Assembly: GCA_902774265.1 (NCBI GenBank)
Contig: CACYHR010000014.1
Span: 1 to 42,226, forward strand
Source: an uncultured Eubacteriales bacterium
GTDB lineage: Bacteria > Bacillota > Clostridia > Peptostreptococcales > Anaerovoracaceae
DNA length: 42,226 nt
Direction: 5' to 3'
Positions 16,714 to 26,034 of the stretch are shown here, in pieces. The notes beneath the pieces were generated by a model that worked only from the letters and a program-made list of their open reading frames with translations, made no database searches and had not been told where the DNA came from. The first letter of the stretch is position 1, and each line of letters begins with the position of its first letter. The position numbers and the translations under genes are program-made.

Positions 16714-17973
16714 TTACCCATATACTCTCTCAAATTTCACCACATATGCTCCGAGCACCTGTCTGCATTTTATCGCGGCAGCATTCTCAGCCGTGAAATC
16801 CACCGGCTCATATTTGTTTTGCATCAATGCGAATTTTGCAGGGATCATCGTACCATCGCTCTCGCCGTGAGCATCCCTGTCATTGAATTTCCATCTGAAT
16901 TCACAGCAGCAATACTCTTCCTTCTCTTCTATCTTTTCTGAAGGACGGAATTCTATGTCATTCCCGAGATAGTAACATCCTTCGTTATCCTGTTCAGCCG
17001 GGCATCCTCCGTATGCTCCTGTCCCCGAGTAGCTCAGATCCAGGAAAGGCGTAGTGATAAAAACTTCTTCATCGCATTTTTCGAAACGCATGCCTTCATC
17101 ATTGCTGCTCTTCCAGTTGTCGATATTGAGCCAGCCTTTCCTTCCGTCAGCCTCGACAGGAGTGTTGAATTCTATATAAAGGACTTTGTTATCGCGGATC
17201 TCGCTGTTGATGCGAAGCACAGGCCTCAGCGAACGGTATCCCGCAGGCAGCATAGCGCGTATGCGGTCCTGATCGACCTTGTATGCCATCACGAATTTCT
17301 CGACCCTGACAGCTCTTCTTTTGCTTTTGTCTGCTGTACCGGCATCCGCCCACTCTCTTTTGTAAACATATTTTTCTGTGAGTTCGAGCCTGTCCCTGCC
17401 CCAATCCTCATACAGGCCGCGGTATTTGTCGATAAAATCGTTATTCACAAGTACCGCTGCCGACGCCTTGTTTGAACTGAGCACATGAGCAGTCACAGTA
17501 CGCAGTCCGATATCATTTATCAGATAATCCCGCAGCAGCTTAGCAACCTCTGTTCCTATGCCCTGCCCCCAGACCTTGTCGCTGAGTCTGTAACCTATCG
17601 AAGCTTTTTCCTTTTTCTCTTCGTAATTGTAGATCTCGGCGATGCCGACAAGAGAATAATCATTATCGCGCCCTGCCCGGTTTACAGTTCCGTTATCAGC
17701 CTCCGCTGCATCAGAAGATTTCCCTGAGGCTGCTCCGGCTTTAAGAAATATTCCCATTATCAACGCCTCTCCGGTTTCAAAGCACTCATGATCGAGCTTT
17801 GCTATAACCGTTCTCTTGTCATCATATTTCAGCTCATAGAGAAAAGACGGAAGTGAGCTGTATACCTTTTCACTGGCAGTCAGTTCTGCCAGTGCCTCCG
17901 CGTCATCTTCAGTCATCTTCTTTATCATTAACCTGTCACTTTCAAGAACAGGATACTCTTTAAACAATTCCAT
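16714..17973 (-). CDS. GNAT acetyltransferase fused to an acetoacetate decarboxylase-like domain
   Basis: A 419-residue protein in two parts. Residues 1-200 are a GNAT domain: ESDRLMIKKMTEDDAEAL start, GYRLSDKVWGQGIGTEVAKLLRDYL (acetyl-CoA pyrophosphate loop) and LSSNKASAAVLVNNDFI. It is interrupted at about 76-103 by a low-complexity Ala/Ser/Asp/Asn insert. Residues 220-419 (MAYKVDQDRIRAMLPAGYRSLRPVLRI...) resemble the barrel of acetoacetate decarboxylase/DUF2071-like proteins, an assignment by motif only. The first half probably acetylates a protein N-terminus or small amine; the second half is unassigned, and no Schiff-base lysine can be identified with confidence. Convergent with recN. 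Confidence 0.75.
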   Translation of the reverse strand: MELFKEYPVLESDRLMIKKMTEDDAEALAELTASEKVYSSLPSFLYELKYDDKRTVIAKLDHECFETGEALIMGIFLKAGAASGKSSDAAEADNGTVNRAGRDNDYSLVGIAEIYNYEEKKEKASIGYRLSDKVWGQGIGTEVAKLLRDYLINDIGLRTVTAHVLSSNKASAAVLVNNDFIDKYRGLYEDWGRDRLELTEKYVYKREWADAGTADKSKRRAVRVEKFVMAYKVDQDRIRAMLPAGYRSLRPVLRINSEIRDNKVLYIEFNTPVEADGRKGWLNIDNWKSSNDEGMRFEKCDEEVFITTPFLDLSYSGTGAYGGCPAEQDNEGCYYLGNDIEFRPSEKIEEKEEYCCCEFRWKFNDRDAHGESDGTMIPAKFALMQNKYEPVDFTAENAAAIKCRQVLGAYVVKFERVYG

Positions 17974-18043
17974 TCTGTTTTATACTCCAATCACCACAAT
18001 AATTAATCCCATCAGGCACATGACGTCTTTCTCCCCGAATGGC

Positions 18044-19069
18044 TTACGGGCAGGCTGTAGCGGCAAACAGCTCAAGTGCAATGTCCTTATCTATATCGCC
18101 TCTCTTGATATCTCTGTCTATATTATAAAGCTGCACAAGCAGTTCTTTTATGCGGCTCATTCTGTACCGTCCGGCCGCCATATAGGCCTTCTTGAATCTG
18201 AATTCGTTAACTCCGGTCATCTTCGCCATCTGTGAGATGCTGTATCCGTCTTTTGAAAGCTCCATTGAATCATACATTATCTCGAACTGCTTAGTAAGAA
18301 GGGCCAGTACCTGCATGGATCCATCTTCTTCATGTATGATTGCTTCGGCAATACTGAGAGCCTTCGATCTGTTTCCTCCTGTAACAGCATCGACCAGATC
18401 GAAAACAAACTTGTCAGTCTCTCCAACCAGCAGCTCATCAATGAGCCCTGCCGTAATGCTGTCCTCGCTGCATGCATTTATCATCTTTTCAAGATCTGCA
18501 TCGAGCTGAGTCAGGGAATAAGAGCTTCCTTTAAGATAATACCCCGAAACATCGATCAGATAATCGAGTTCCCTTCGTGCGATTATCCTGCCTCCGGCTC
18601 GCACTCTCTTTGTGATAAATGATTTGAGATCAGCTTTGTCAAGAGAAGCAAATTCATATGCGGACGCAGCTTTTATCAGTTTCTTTGCATATGCAGTCAA
18701 ATCATCTGCATACCTGCTTTCAAGAACGAATACCACGACTGATGTATCCTGCTTTTCCTTTGCGAATTTCAGCAGATCGTCAGCACCTGCATCAGCCGTC
18801 TTTCGGTAAAGAGGCAGATAGTTACGAACGATTATCACTCTTTTTTCGGAAAACATAGAATAAGTCCTGGCCTCTCCCATGATATCCCAGGCACTCACCT
18901 TATCTCCCTCAAAAAATCTGACATCTATGTTTCGCGAGCTCTCATCGACATATCTGCCTGTTATCTGCTGCACCGCCCAGTCCATCAGATAATCCTCTGC
19001 CCCGTAAAAAAAGAGCACATCACCCATTATTCCTTTTTTGAAATCATTTGCAAAATCTTTGTATGACAT
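18044..19069 (-). CDS. holA: DNA polymerase III delta subunit
   Basis: A 341-residue clamp-loader subunit that opens the sliding clamp. Seen: MSYKDFANDFKKG..VLFFYGAEDYLMDWAV at the N-terminus, the beta-contact region, and the C-terminal collar (GNRSKALSIAEAIIHEEDGSMQVLALLTKQFEIM, then MAKMTGVNEFRFKKAY). Normal length. The gene is usually directly downstream of comEC; here the two are about 4 kb apart. The leader contains a 9-bp tandem repeat. Confidence 0.93.
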   Translation of the reverse strand: MSYKDFANDFKKGIMGDVLFFYGAEDYLMDWAVQQITGRYVDESSRNIDVRFFEGDKVSAWDIMGEARTYSMFSEKRVIIVRNYLPLYRKTADAGADDLLKFAKEKQDTSVVVFVLESRYADDLTAYAKKLIKAASAYEFASLDKADLKSFITKRVRAGGRIIARRELDYLIDVSGYYLKGSSYSLTQLDADLEKMINACSEDSITAGLIDELLVGETDKFVFDLVDAVTGGNRSKALSIAEAIIHEEDGSMQVLALLTKQFEIMYDSMELSKDGYSISQMAKMTGVNEFRFKKAYMAAGRYRMSRIKELLVQLYNIDRDIKRGDIDKDIALELFAATACP

Positions 19070-19075
19070 CCGTCC

Positions 19076-19115
19076 TCTTTGTTATCTTTGCTATCTTTGT
19101 TATCTTTGCTACCTT
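19076..19115. repeat. 9-bp tandem repeat in the holA leader
   Basis: On the minus strand, AAAGATAAC/AAAGATAGC units repeat about four times, alternating A and G at position eight, and run directly into the holA ribosome binding region (AAAGAGGACGG before ATG). Such arrays can change copy number by slippage and would alter the spacing upstream of the start. Confidence 0.7.
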
Positions 19116-19405
19116 TTCAATACGAAGTGCATTTCATTCCTGAAATAACACCAAGAACGCGCCTTAGAATAACTCTAAAAATGTCTTCGTCTATTATATT
19201 TGCTGCCGCTTTGCCAGTCAACAATGTGAATTCGCTGAATTGCTGCATTAGATCAAATACATCCAGATAATTGGACTTATCAAGGTGCTTAGTATCGTGA
19301 GTTTGTGTTAAAATCAAAAAAACGATTACTCTAAAGCGATAGAAATGCAGGAAGGCGAAATTGCTGAGATGCTGAGAGCCAAAGATGCAGAGAGGATGGT
19401 ACTTA
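19116..19405. other. holA-hydrolase divergent gap with a possible gene remnant
   Basis: No accepted gene. A minus-strand frame from about 19300 down to 19117 reads as plausible protein (SNYLDVFDLMQQFSEFTLL, then INIIDEDIF-like acidic helix) but has no good start or ribosome binding site. It may be a decayed gene end. A possible hydrolase promoter lies around TTAAAAT near 19309-19315; no clear -35 is seen. Confidence 0.35.
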
Positions 19406-21598
19406 ATGGTAACAGATAAAAACATTCAGAGATTCAGAACTGCGGCAGTGGTACTGATTGCCGTGATTATCAGCATTTGCTGTGCATCACAGGCATTTGC
19501 GTCTGTTGATTACATGCCGGGAGTAACAAAAGAAATGACTTATCCCGGCTATTGGGCAGATAAACTCGAAGAGCCTGATAAGGTGATCGCAGATCTGCCA
19601 CAAATCGATGCAATTAATAATGAACTTAATTCAAAGTTAAACAATGGATCTTTCAGAAAATATGATCTTAAGAACTGGAATGAAACTGTGGAAAAGGTCA
19701 GTCTCACGGATTCCATGCTGAACAGCCTCTGTGCTGATGCTGCATATAATTATGTAATAGATGGAGCAAAAGTGACAAAAACAGCTGAAGGAAAGTATAT
19801 CAGCTGCAGCGATCCGCCGGAGGCATGGTCAAAGATTTATAAAGATGCGGTCATCAACAGCATAGACCCTGAGGTAAAAGAATACTTCGGAGGGGATGAT
19901 CTGTCAGAAACCGAGCAAAAAGCATTGGATTGCTGCCGCAAATGGTGTGAATACTATGTTAATGGCGGTGATAAGCCGGAGGCAGTGAAATTCGTCACCG
20001 GTGAAGGCAGCCTCTCCAAAGGCATAGGATATGCGGTCTGCACTAAAAGAAGTGCGCTTCAGGGCTATCCGACTTATAACGAAATACTGGATGAGAAATG
20101 GACCGATACATCCGGAGATTCAAATTTTGATTATAAGTATCATACTTCGGTGCGTGTCAATGAACCTATGGTGACGCTGATGAAGTCGCTTGACGGCAAG
20201 TTCTATCTGGTCAGAACATCGTGCATGTCCGGATGGATACCTGCATCGGACATAGCGGTCTGCTCAGACAGAAATGAATGGCTTCAGTCATTTGATTTCG
20301 GCTCTGATGAATCGCTTATCGTATACGGAGACAAGATCTATACGGAAACATCAAAAACAGATCCGGAAACATCACAGGTGCAGCTGACTCTGGGTACAAA
20401 ACTCAGACTTGCAGCCAAAACTGAGTACAGCGGCCTCGTTACGAACCGCGCAACATACAACAATTATGTTGTATGGCTTCCTGTCAGAAATTCTGACGGT
20501 ACTTACAAAAGAGTTCTTGCTCTGATCAGCGAAAACCGCAAGGTTTGCGAAGGATACCTTCCTCTGACATACAGAAATATTTATAAGGCTGCACTTGGAG
20601 TACTCGGTGATGCCTACGGATGGGGCGGAAGCCTTGATTCCAATGACTGTTCCGGTTTGTACAGAGATCTGTTCGCATGCTTCGGATTAGATCTTACGAG
20701 AAATGTAACGAGCGGTGAGAGAAGCGTTGTGAAGAATTATGATCTTTCGGGAATGACCGATGCTGAGAAGGCAGATCTTATCAAAACCCTCCCTCCGGGT
20801 ACGGAACTCAACATGCCTTCGCATGAGACGATCTATCTCGGTTATGAAGGCGACAGTATTTTTGTAATCAGTTCTTCGAGCAGGATAAGACAAAGCGGAG
20901 TCGATCAGTCGAGGAGCCGCGGCTGCATCATAAATGATATAACATCTGCCGGCGGGACGACCTGGCTCAGTCAGATGAATAATGCAACTGTTCCGTTCTA
21001 TCTCCATAATGATAATATGCCTGAAGTCAGATACAAACCGGCAGCGCCAGCTGCTCCTGTAATCAGCTCAAGTGTGAATGTTTCAGGCAAAAGTGTCAGC
21101 ATCAGATGGGCTGCAGACGCAAATGCGGATGAATACCGCGCAGCATACCGCGAAGTCGGGGCGGATAGCTGGAACCGCAAGTGGGCGGACAGCAGAACAT
21201 CATGCACGGTAAAAGGTTTGAAAAAAGGCGGTCTCTATGATTTCAGGGTCAATGCCGTCAAAGAGGATGGCAACAGGCTGATATACAGTGAGGATTCGAA
21301 CATCTCACACAGCTATATCAATACTGTATCCGGTGTAAAAGTCAAGGCAGGCAGAAATTCCGTCACGGTCTCATGGAAGGCTGACAAAAAAGCGAGCGGA
21401 TTCATTATCCGCTGCTCTGCCAAAAAGAATATGAAGAATGCCGTAACTGTCACAGCTGAAGCCGGGAAGACATCCTGTACTATAAAGAAACTGAAGAAAA
21501 ATAAGAAATACTATGTACGCGTGATGCCTGTCGCTTCTGCAGGCGGAGAATTCTACAACGGTGCCTGGAGCAACAGGAAAGCGGTCAGAACGAAATAA
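19406..21598 (+). CDS. Secreted NlpC/P60 peptidoglycan hydrolase with SH3b and fibronectin III domains
   Basis: A 730-residue cell-wall enzyme, likely a gamma-D-glutamyl-diamino acid endopeptidase. A signal peptide (hydrophobic VVLIAVIISICC, cut after ASQAFA near residue 33) is followed by an N-terminal domain and an SH3b-like region (RTSCMSGWIPASDIA). The NlpC/P60 domain follows, with Cys415 in SNDCSGLYRD and His473 in MPSHETIYLGY. Two fibronectin III domains (about 545-630 and 635-728, with KGLKKGGLYDFRV and KKLKKNKKYYVRVMP) end the protein. The start at 19406 is chosen over 19385 because it opens directly on the signal peptide and GAGAGGAT precedes it. The order resembles the YkfC-type muropeptide hydrolases. 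There is no LPXTG or membrane anchor. Confidence 0.88.
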   Translation: MVTDKNIQRFRTAAVVLIAVIISICCASQAFASVDYMPGVTKEMTYPGYWADKLEEPDKVIADLPQIDAINNELNSKLNNGSFRKYDLKNWNETVEKVSLTDSMLNSLCADAAYNYVIDGAKVTKTAEGKYISCSDPPEAWSKIYKDAVINSIDPEVKEYFGGDDLSETEQKALDCCRKWCEYYVNGGDKPEAVKFVTGEGSLSKGIGYAVCTKRSALQGYPTYNEILDEKWTDTSGDSNFDYKYHTSVRVNEPMVTLMKSLDGKFYLVRTSCMSGWIPASDIAVCSDRNEWLQSFDFGSDESLIVYGDKIYTETSKTDPETSQVQLTLGTKLRLAAKTEYSGLVTNRATYNNYVVWLPVRNSDGTYKRVLALISENRKVCEGYLPLTYRNIYKAALGVLGDAYGWGGSLDSNDCSGLYRDLFACFGLDLTRNVTSGERSVVKNYDLSGMTDAEKADLIKTLPPGTELNMPSHETIYLGYEGDSIFVISSSSRIRQSGVDQSRSRGCIINDITSAGGTTWLSQMNNATVPFYLHNDNMPEVRYKPAAPAAPVISSSVNVSGKSVSIRWAADANADEYRAAYREVGADSWNRKWADSRTSCTVKGLKKGGLYDFRVNAVKEDGNRLIYSEDSNISHSYINTVSGVKVKAGRNSVTVSWKADKKASGFIIRCSAKKNMKNAVTVTAEAGKTSCTIKKLKKNKKYYVRVMPVASAGGEFYNGAWSNRKAVRTK

Positions 21599-21619
21599 AA
21601 GCAAAGATAAGCATTTAGC

Positions 21620-21656
21620 AATGAAATCCGGACTGTCCTATCGTCCGGATTTCATT
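21620..21656. terminator. 14-pair hairpin between convergent genes
   Basis: AATGAAATCCGGAC (21620-21633) pairs perfectly with 21643-21656 around a nine-base loop. The plus-strand side is followed by A-rich sequence rather than T. It is placed to end the hydrolase transcript and the opposing ClC transcript. Confidence 0.6.
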
Positions 21657-21695
21657 ACGAAAAAAAAATTATGTAGTATCACGGTAATAATATGT

Positions 21696-23003
21696 TTATG
21701 CTTCTTTCTTCTTTTCAATCATCGTTGCGAGACTGCTTCCGATGGCTGCACTCAAAAAGCCCCACAGCAGGAAGCGCGCCGGAAAGCATAAGAGCAACAG
21801 TACCGTCACGGCAAGTGGTTTCTTCATCTGTGCACCAAGCGCAGCCGCGGTAATAACGCCTGCTGCAAACGCAGCATGCCCTGCAGTCTCCGCGAAAAAG
21901 AGCTCGCCCAGCGCATATCCCATGCACATACAGGCAAAAATCACAGGAAAAAAATGGCCGCCCTTCATACCAAATTGCAGGCAGAAGGATGTCATTACCA
22001 ATTTCAGCAGGCATATGCCGATAAGAAACAGTGCTCCGTATCCGCTGTTTTCAGCAATCATTTCCCGCATCTGCTCTTCACCGGAGAAAAGAACCATAGG
22101 ACAGACCAGCGAGACCAGACCAATCACCAAACCGCAGACAGCCTCCTTTAGCACGGCAGGAACCCTGTCAGCCAGCTTCTCCATTACGGTTTCGCAGGTC
22201 TCATAGAGTAAAAACAGCAGAAATCCCACCGGGATGTATATCAGGATGAGAAATGCATCTGCTGTTCTCACCGGCACCTCCGAAAAGCCCGGGAAACCGG
22301 CCATGGATTTACCGAACAGATGATTTAAAGACCAGATCACGGCAAAGCTTGATGCCGTGGAAAGAGCATAGAGCAAAAGCTTCCATCCTTTCGGCAAATG
22401 GTCAGGTGCAAGCTGGCCTTTATCTTCCTCTACCACAAGAATACCAAAAAGAGGAGAATGGAAAATCTGTCCCAATGTGACAGCCTCCCCTACACATGAA
22501 TACAGATCTGCATTTGCTTTAGCGAAGGTCACATTGTCACCTACCCAGTAGCATAATGCTGCGATAATCCCGGTAAGGCCGGCTTCCGGACCGACACTTG
22601 CTCCGAATACAAGCGGCAAAAAAGCACAGAGCAGCATGCCGGCCATAGGATGATAAGAATAGTAATGCTCCTTCCTGATCTTTCCGAGCACCGTGTCCAG
22701 GCTCTCCGGATAATCACCAAATTTCCTGTGCACTACTCCGCATGCAAGACCACCCAGTATGCAGAACAAAACGATAATCTTTTTCCCTCCTGTATAAGCC
22801 GGAAATGTCTCCCAGATCAGGCCGGTGCAAACAGAAACGGCTTTCAGGAAGCACCATATTACAAGCCCGGCAAACATACCAAGCATAACCGTCAGAATAA
22901 GCACCCGAAATTGATTGGCAACCCCCGTCCGTGCTTCTGTCCTGTTTTCTTTTATTCCTTTATTCCTCATAAAATCACCTTCACTATTCTCCGGTTCATT
23001 CAT
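21696..23003 (-). CDS. ClC-family chloride channel or transporter
   Basis: A 435-residue integral membrane protein with about ten hydrophobic segments. The ClC selectivity motifs are visible: GASVGPEAG at 134-142 (equivalent to GREGP) and GGHFFP near residue 350 (equivalent to GxFxP). The position of the gating glutamate in GREGP is Val137 here, which in studied ClC proteins would favour a passive channel over a proton-coupled exchanger. The ion carried (chloride, fluoride or another) cannot be fixed. An AGGAAAGGAT ribosome binding site and an extended -10 precede it. It sits between the hydrolase gene and comEC. Confidence 0.85.
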   Translation of the reverse strand: MNEPENSEGDFMRNKGIKENRTEARTGVANQFRVLILTVMLGMFAGLVIWCFLKAVSVCTGLIWETFPAYTGGKKIIVLFCILGGLACGVVHRKFGDYPESLDTVLGKIRKEHYYSYHPMAGMLLCAFLPLVFGASVGPEAGLTGIIAALCYWVGDNVTFAKANADLYSCVGEAVTLGQIFHSPLFGILVVEEDKGQLAPDHLPKGWKLLLYALSTASSFAVIWSLNHLFGKSMAGFPGFSEVPVRTADAFLILIYIPVGFLLFLLYETCETVMEKLADRVPAVLKEAVCGLVIGLVSLVCPMVLFSGEEQMREMIAENSGYGALFLIGICLLKLVMTSFCLQFGMKGGHFFPVIFACMCMGYALGELFFAETAGHAAFAAGVITAAALGAQMKKPLAVTVLLLLCFPARFLLWGFLSAAIGSSLATMIEKKKEA

Positions 23004-23034
23004 AATATCCTTTCCTGATCGTTCTGTACTATGT

Positions 23035-23040
23035 ATTATA
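23035..23040 (-). promoter_or_regulatory. Extended -10 promoter of the ClC gene
   Basis: On the minus strand the sequence is TGATATAAT: a perfect TATAAT with a TG one base upstream, 31 bases before the start codon. The -35 region is poor, as is common with extended -10 promoters. Confidence 0.6.
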
Positions 23041-23150
23041 TCATTTCCGAATGCAGGTTACGTAACTATTACCTCTTTTGCGGCTGGTGCATAAGTTTGT
23101 GTCTCTTCCGCAGTGACAACAATGTTTTATTTCTGTAATAAGCTCCCGCT

Positions 23151-25874
23151 TCAGTCTATGACGGTATCTGTTTTGCTTACTCTGCCGTTTCGTATATCTA
23201 TCCCGACGGCTCCGCTCAGGTCGGTGCGGTATATCTGTATCCCTCTCTCTTCGAGTCTCTGCAGAATCTCCGCATGCGGATGGCCGTAAAGGTTATTCTG
23301 CCCGACCGAAATCACAGCTATGTCTGGATTAGCAGCATCGAGAAATACTTCACTGCTGCTTGTTTTGCTGCCGTGGTGTGCAACTTTGAGGATGTCGCAT
23401 TTCAATTCATCGCTGCGACTGTAGCGTTTTACCATTTCAAGCTCGTCCTCCTCTGTCAGGTCGCCTGTCACCATTATCCTGATCCCGTTGTAATGGATCA
23501 TATAGACCATATTGTTTTCATTCGCATCGTCCGGAGAAATATTACGGCGCACGCCGGGAGCCGGCCAGATCGGAACGATATATACATCCCTGCCAAGACT
23601 GATCCTGCTTGCGGGCTCGATAAAAGTGATATTTTCAGGCAGGCCGCCACCGTCCCGGTTCTTATCGCCGCTGTCGTCTGTAACGGTATCTGTTCCCGCA
23701 GGATTCTTTTTTACCTGAGCGCGTTCGTTTTCTATTGCTGTGCGGTAATCGGACGGTATCCCTGTTGTCTTCACCGGGTAAACTGCCTCGAGCTGGCTTA
23801 ACCCGAGGAAATGATCGGTATGCAGATGCGTTACGCATGCGATATCCACATCAGCTGCGCCGTTTTTCAGAAGATACGGCATCAGCGTTTTCTCACCCAC
23901 ATTGTAGAAAGTGTTTCCACCGCCGTCTATCAGCATATCTTCGCTGCCGCATCGTATATGCGTGCAGTCACCCTGTCCTACAGATACAAAAATGATCTCG
24001 TCATCGGCAAAATCGTTATATGAAACGGCGCAGAGCATCACAGCGGGCAGCAGCATGCAAAGCACGATGCATCTGATCGCGGCTGTATCCTTCCTGATCA
24101 GCAGTACTCTCATCCATTCCGAGCTAATAAGAAAAACGATAAGGTAAAACGATATGATCATAGCTGTGCCGCAGCCCGAAATGACAGCAGACGCACTGCA
24201 GAGAATATCTGAAATCTTTTCAGATATAACGGCTGATACGTCAGTATTCCCGCTTTGCAGAGCATTGGCAAATCCGGCTGTGACATCGGAAATAAATGAG
24301 TGCAGTCCTGAAGTAAGAAATGAATACTCACCGCCAAATGACAGCCATTCGTTCAGGCTGATAAGACCGCCGACCGCATCCCTGATAAGGCTGACGCAAA
24401 AGCCGGGCACATATCCTGTCACAGCGCTGACGAACACCAGAAATATACATGCAGGTATAAGCAATGATGCGATCATGAGTACCGGCACATTTATCAGTAC
24501 TGCAAGCGGATTGAATCTGTTAAAGGCATATGCTGTCAACGGCGCTATCCCGATCTGCACAGCAAACATTACGGCCAGTCCTTCGCCCGTGAAAAGAGAG
24601 AGCGGACCGGCGATAAAGCATATCGAAACAAGAGCCAGAAATGTCATCTGGAATCCCGTGCTGAACAGCTGATACGGCTCGAAAAACAGTATAAGCATGG
24701 CAGCAGCACTCACTGAAGTCAGCAGATCCGACCTCCTTCTGAAATGCACAGCGAGCAGGTTTATGCTGAGAACGATCACCGCTCTTATAGTAGATGCGCT
24801 CCAGAGGGTCATCTCGCCATACAGGATGATCACAGCAATAGTCAGCAGCGCCATCCCCTTTGTCCGCTTCCTTCCCGAAAGCCACCTCAGCAAAGCATAA
24901 AGGAATCCGATATGCAGCCCGCTCACCGCAAGTATGTGTCCAGTCGAATTGTTGTTGAAGCTTTCGGCGACATCTTCGTCTATCTCCGATTTGTCGCCGA
25001 ATATCATGCCGCGTATAAAGCCTCTTATATCATCGTCTTCGAAGCGCTCCAGAAATCTCTCGCGTTCTCCCAGTATGAAACGCCGGAAACCCCAGAAGCA
25101 TTTTGACAGTTTATTCGACAGTTTTCCTTGCAGTTTTTCCGACATTTTCTCTGACACTATTTCATGACCGGCCTCCCCTGTTGACAGATCAGAACAGACA
25201 TCCAGACTGTCCGACTTAAATGAATATCTGACGCCCTGTCCGCGCATATACAGCCGGTAGTCAAAGCATGCCGGATTTTCTCTGCTCCTGAATTCGCGCA
25301 TTTTACCATACGCCTCTATCCTTTTTCCCACCAGGCCGTACAAATTCTCATCGATCCCATCTGAACTCAGATCTACATCTGTCTCTTTCGCCCCGGCCAT
25401 CTTATTTGTCACAGCAGTCTCATTTGTTCCATATTTCCCGGCTGACCTGAAATCACCCGGAAATACATTTTCACTGTCTATAGTGATTTGAATTCGTCTG
25501 ATGCCTTTTATCCCGGTCTTGTCTATGACGATCCTGTATGTATCGTCCTTTCTGATGCACGATCTTACCCTGCCGCTCACATTCGATACAGCTTCAATCG
25601 CTGCTGTATCATTCGCATGTATCAGCGTTCCGTCAGGCAGGATGACAGGCATTTCATATGAAATATATGCCCGGGCGAATATGAGAAATCCGGCAGTCAG
25701 ACATATGATGAACCGGGCAATATCTTTTTTAGGCACAACAAAGCACAGTGACACGGCGATACTTATCAGCAGCAGTGTCCCGCAAATCAGCCTTTTCTGT
25801 TCAAAAATATAATAGCCGGAGGATATCCCGGCTATCATAGCGCATGTATACGCAAACAGTCTTCTTCTCAGCAT
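23151..25874 (-). CDS. comEC: DNA uptake channel ComEC/Rec2
   Basis: A 907-residue membrane protein that passes single-stranded DNA into the cell during transformation. The layout is an N-terminal DUF4131 region with two or three membrane segments and an OB-like part, then the Competence domain (FIRGMIFGDKSEI, NNSTGHILAVSGLHIGFLYALLR) with many membrane helices. A C-terminal metallo-beta-lactamase domain follows, with THLHTDHFLGL, VTGDLTEEDE and LKVAHHGSKTSS. It carries a hydrophilic Asp/Gly/Asn insert in that domain before LPENITFIEP. The long, intact frame suggests that uptake or a nuclease function is under selection. No comEA is seen beside it, and holA is displaced from its usual place. 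Confidence 0.94.
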   Translation of the reverse strand: MLRRRLFAYTCAMIAGISSGYYIFEQKRLICGTLLLISIAVSLCFVVPKKDIARFIICLTAGFLIFARAYISYEMPVILPDGTLIHANDTAAIEAVSNVSGRVRSCIRKDDTYRIVIDKTGIKGIRRIQITIDSENVFPGDFRSAGKYGTNETAVTNKMAGAKETDVDLSSDGIDENLYGLVGKRIEAYGKMREFRSRENPACFDYRLYMRGQGVRYSFKSDSLDVCSDLSTGEAGHEIVSEKMSEKLQGKLSNKLSKCFWGFRRFILGERERFLERFEDDDIRGFIRGMIFGDKSEIDEDVAESFNNNSTGHILAVSGLHIGFLYALLRWLSGRKRTKGMALLTIAVIILYGEMTLWSASTIRAVIVLSINLLAVHFRRRSDLLTSVSAAAMLILFFEPYQLFSTGFQMTFLALVSICFIAGPLSLFTGEGLAVMFAVQIGIAPLTAYAFNRFNPLAVLINVPVLMIASLLIPACIFLVFVSAVTGYVPGFCVSLIRDAVGGLISLNEWLSFGGEYSFLTSGLHSFISDVTAGFANALQSGNTDVSAVISEKISDILCSASAVISGCGTAMIISFYLIVFLISSEWMRVLLIRKDTAAIRCIVLCMLLPAVMLCAVSYNDFADDEIIFVSVGQGDCTHIRCGSEDMLIDGGGNTFYNVGEKTLMPYLLKNGAADVDIACVTHLHTDHFLGLSQLEAVYPVKTTGIPSDYRTAIENERAQVKKNPAGTDTVTDDSGDKNRDGGGLPENITFIEPASRISLGRDVYIVPIWPAPGVRRNISPDDANENNMVYMIHYNGIRIMVTGDLTEEDELEMVKRYSRSDELKCDILKVAHHGSKTSSSEVFLDAANPDIAVISVGQNNLYGHPHAEILQRLEERGIQIYRTDLSGAVGIDIRNGRVSKTDTVID

Positions 25875-26034
25875 AGCAGGTATCTCCCTGCCTGCAGTTT
25901 ACTACTAATAAAATCGCGATTCAGTACACATTTTTGAGGTCATTTTATGTCGGATCTCATGCAAAAATTGCAGGATCTCATAACGATATAAAACCTTATT
26001 ACAAGCAGATTCCGCTTCTTTGATCTCCTTTAAC

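Noticed and set aside
19117-19425. Minus-strand frame of 102 codons as an intact gene
   Set aside because: Part of the translation looks protein-like, but the start overlaps the signal peptide of the hydrolase on the other strand and there is no ribosome binding site. Noted only as a possible remnant.
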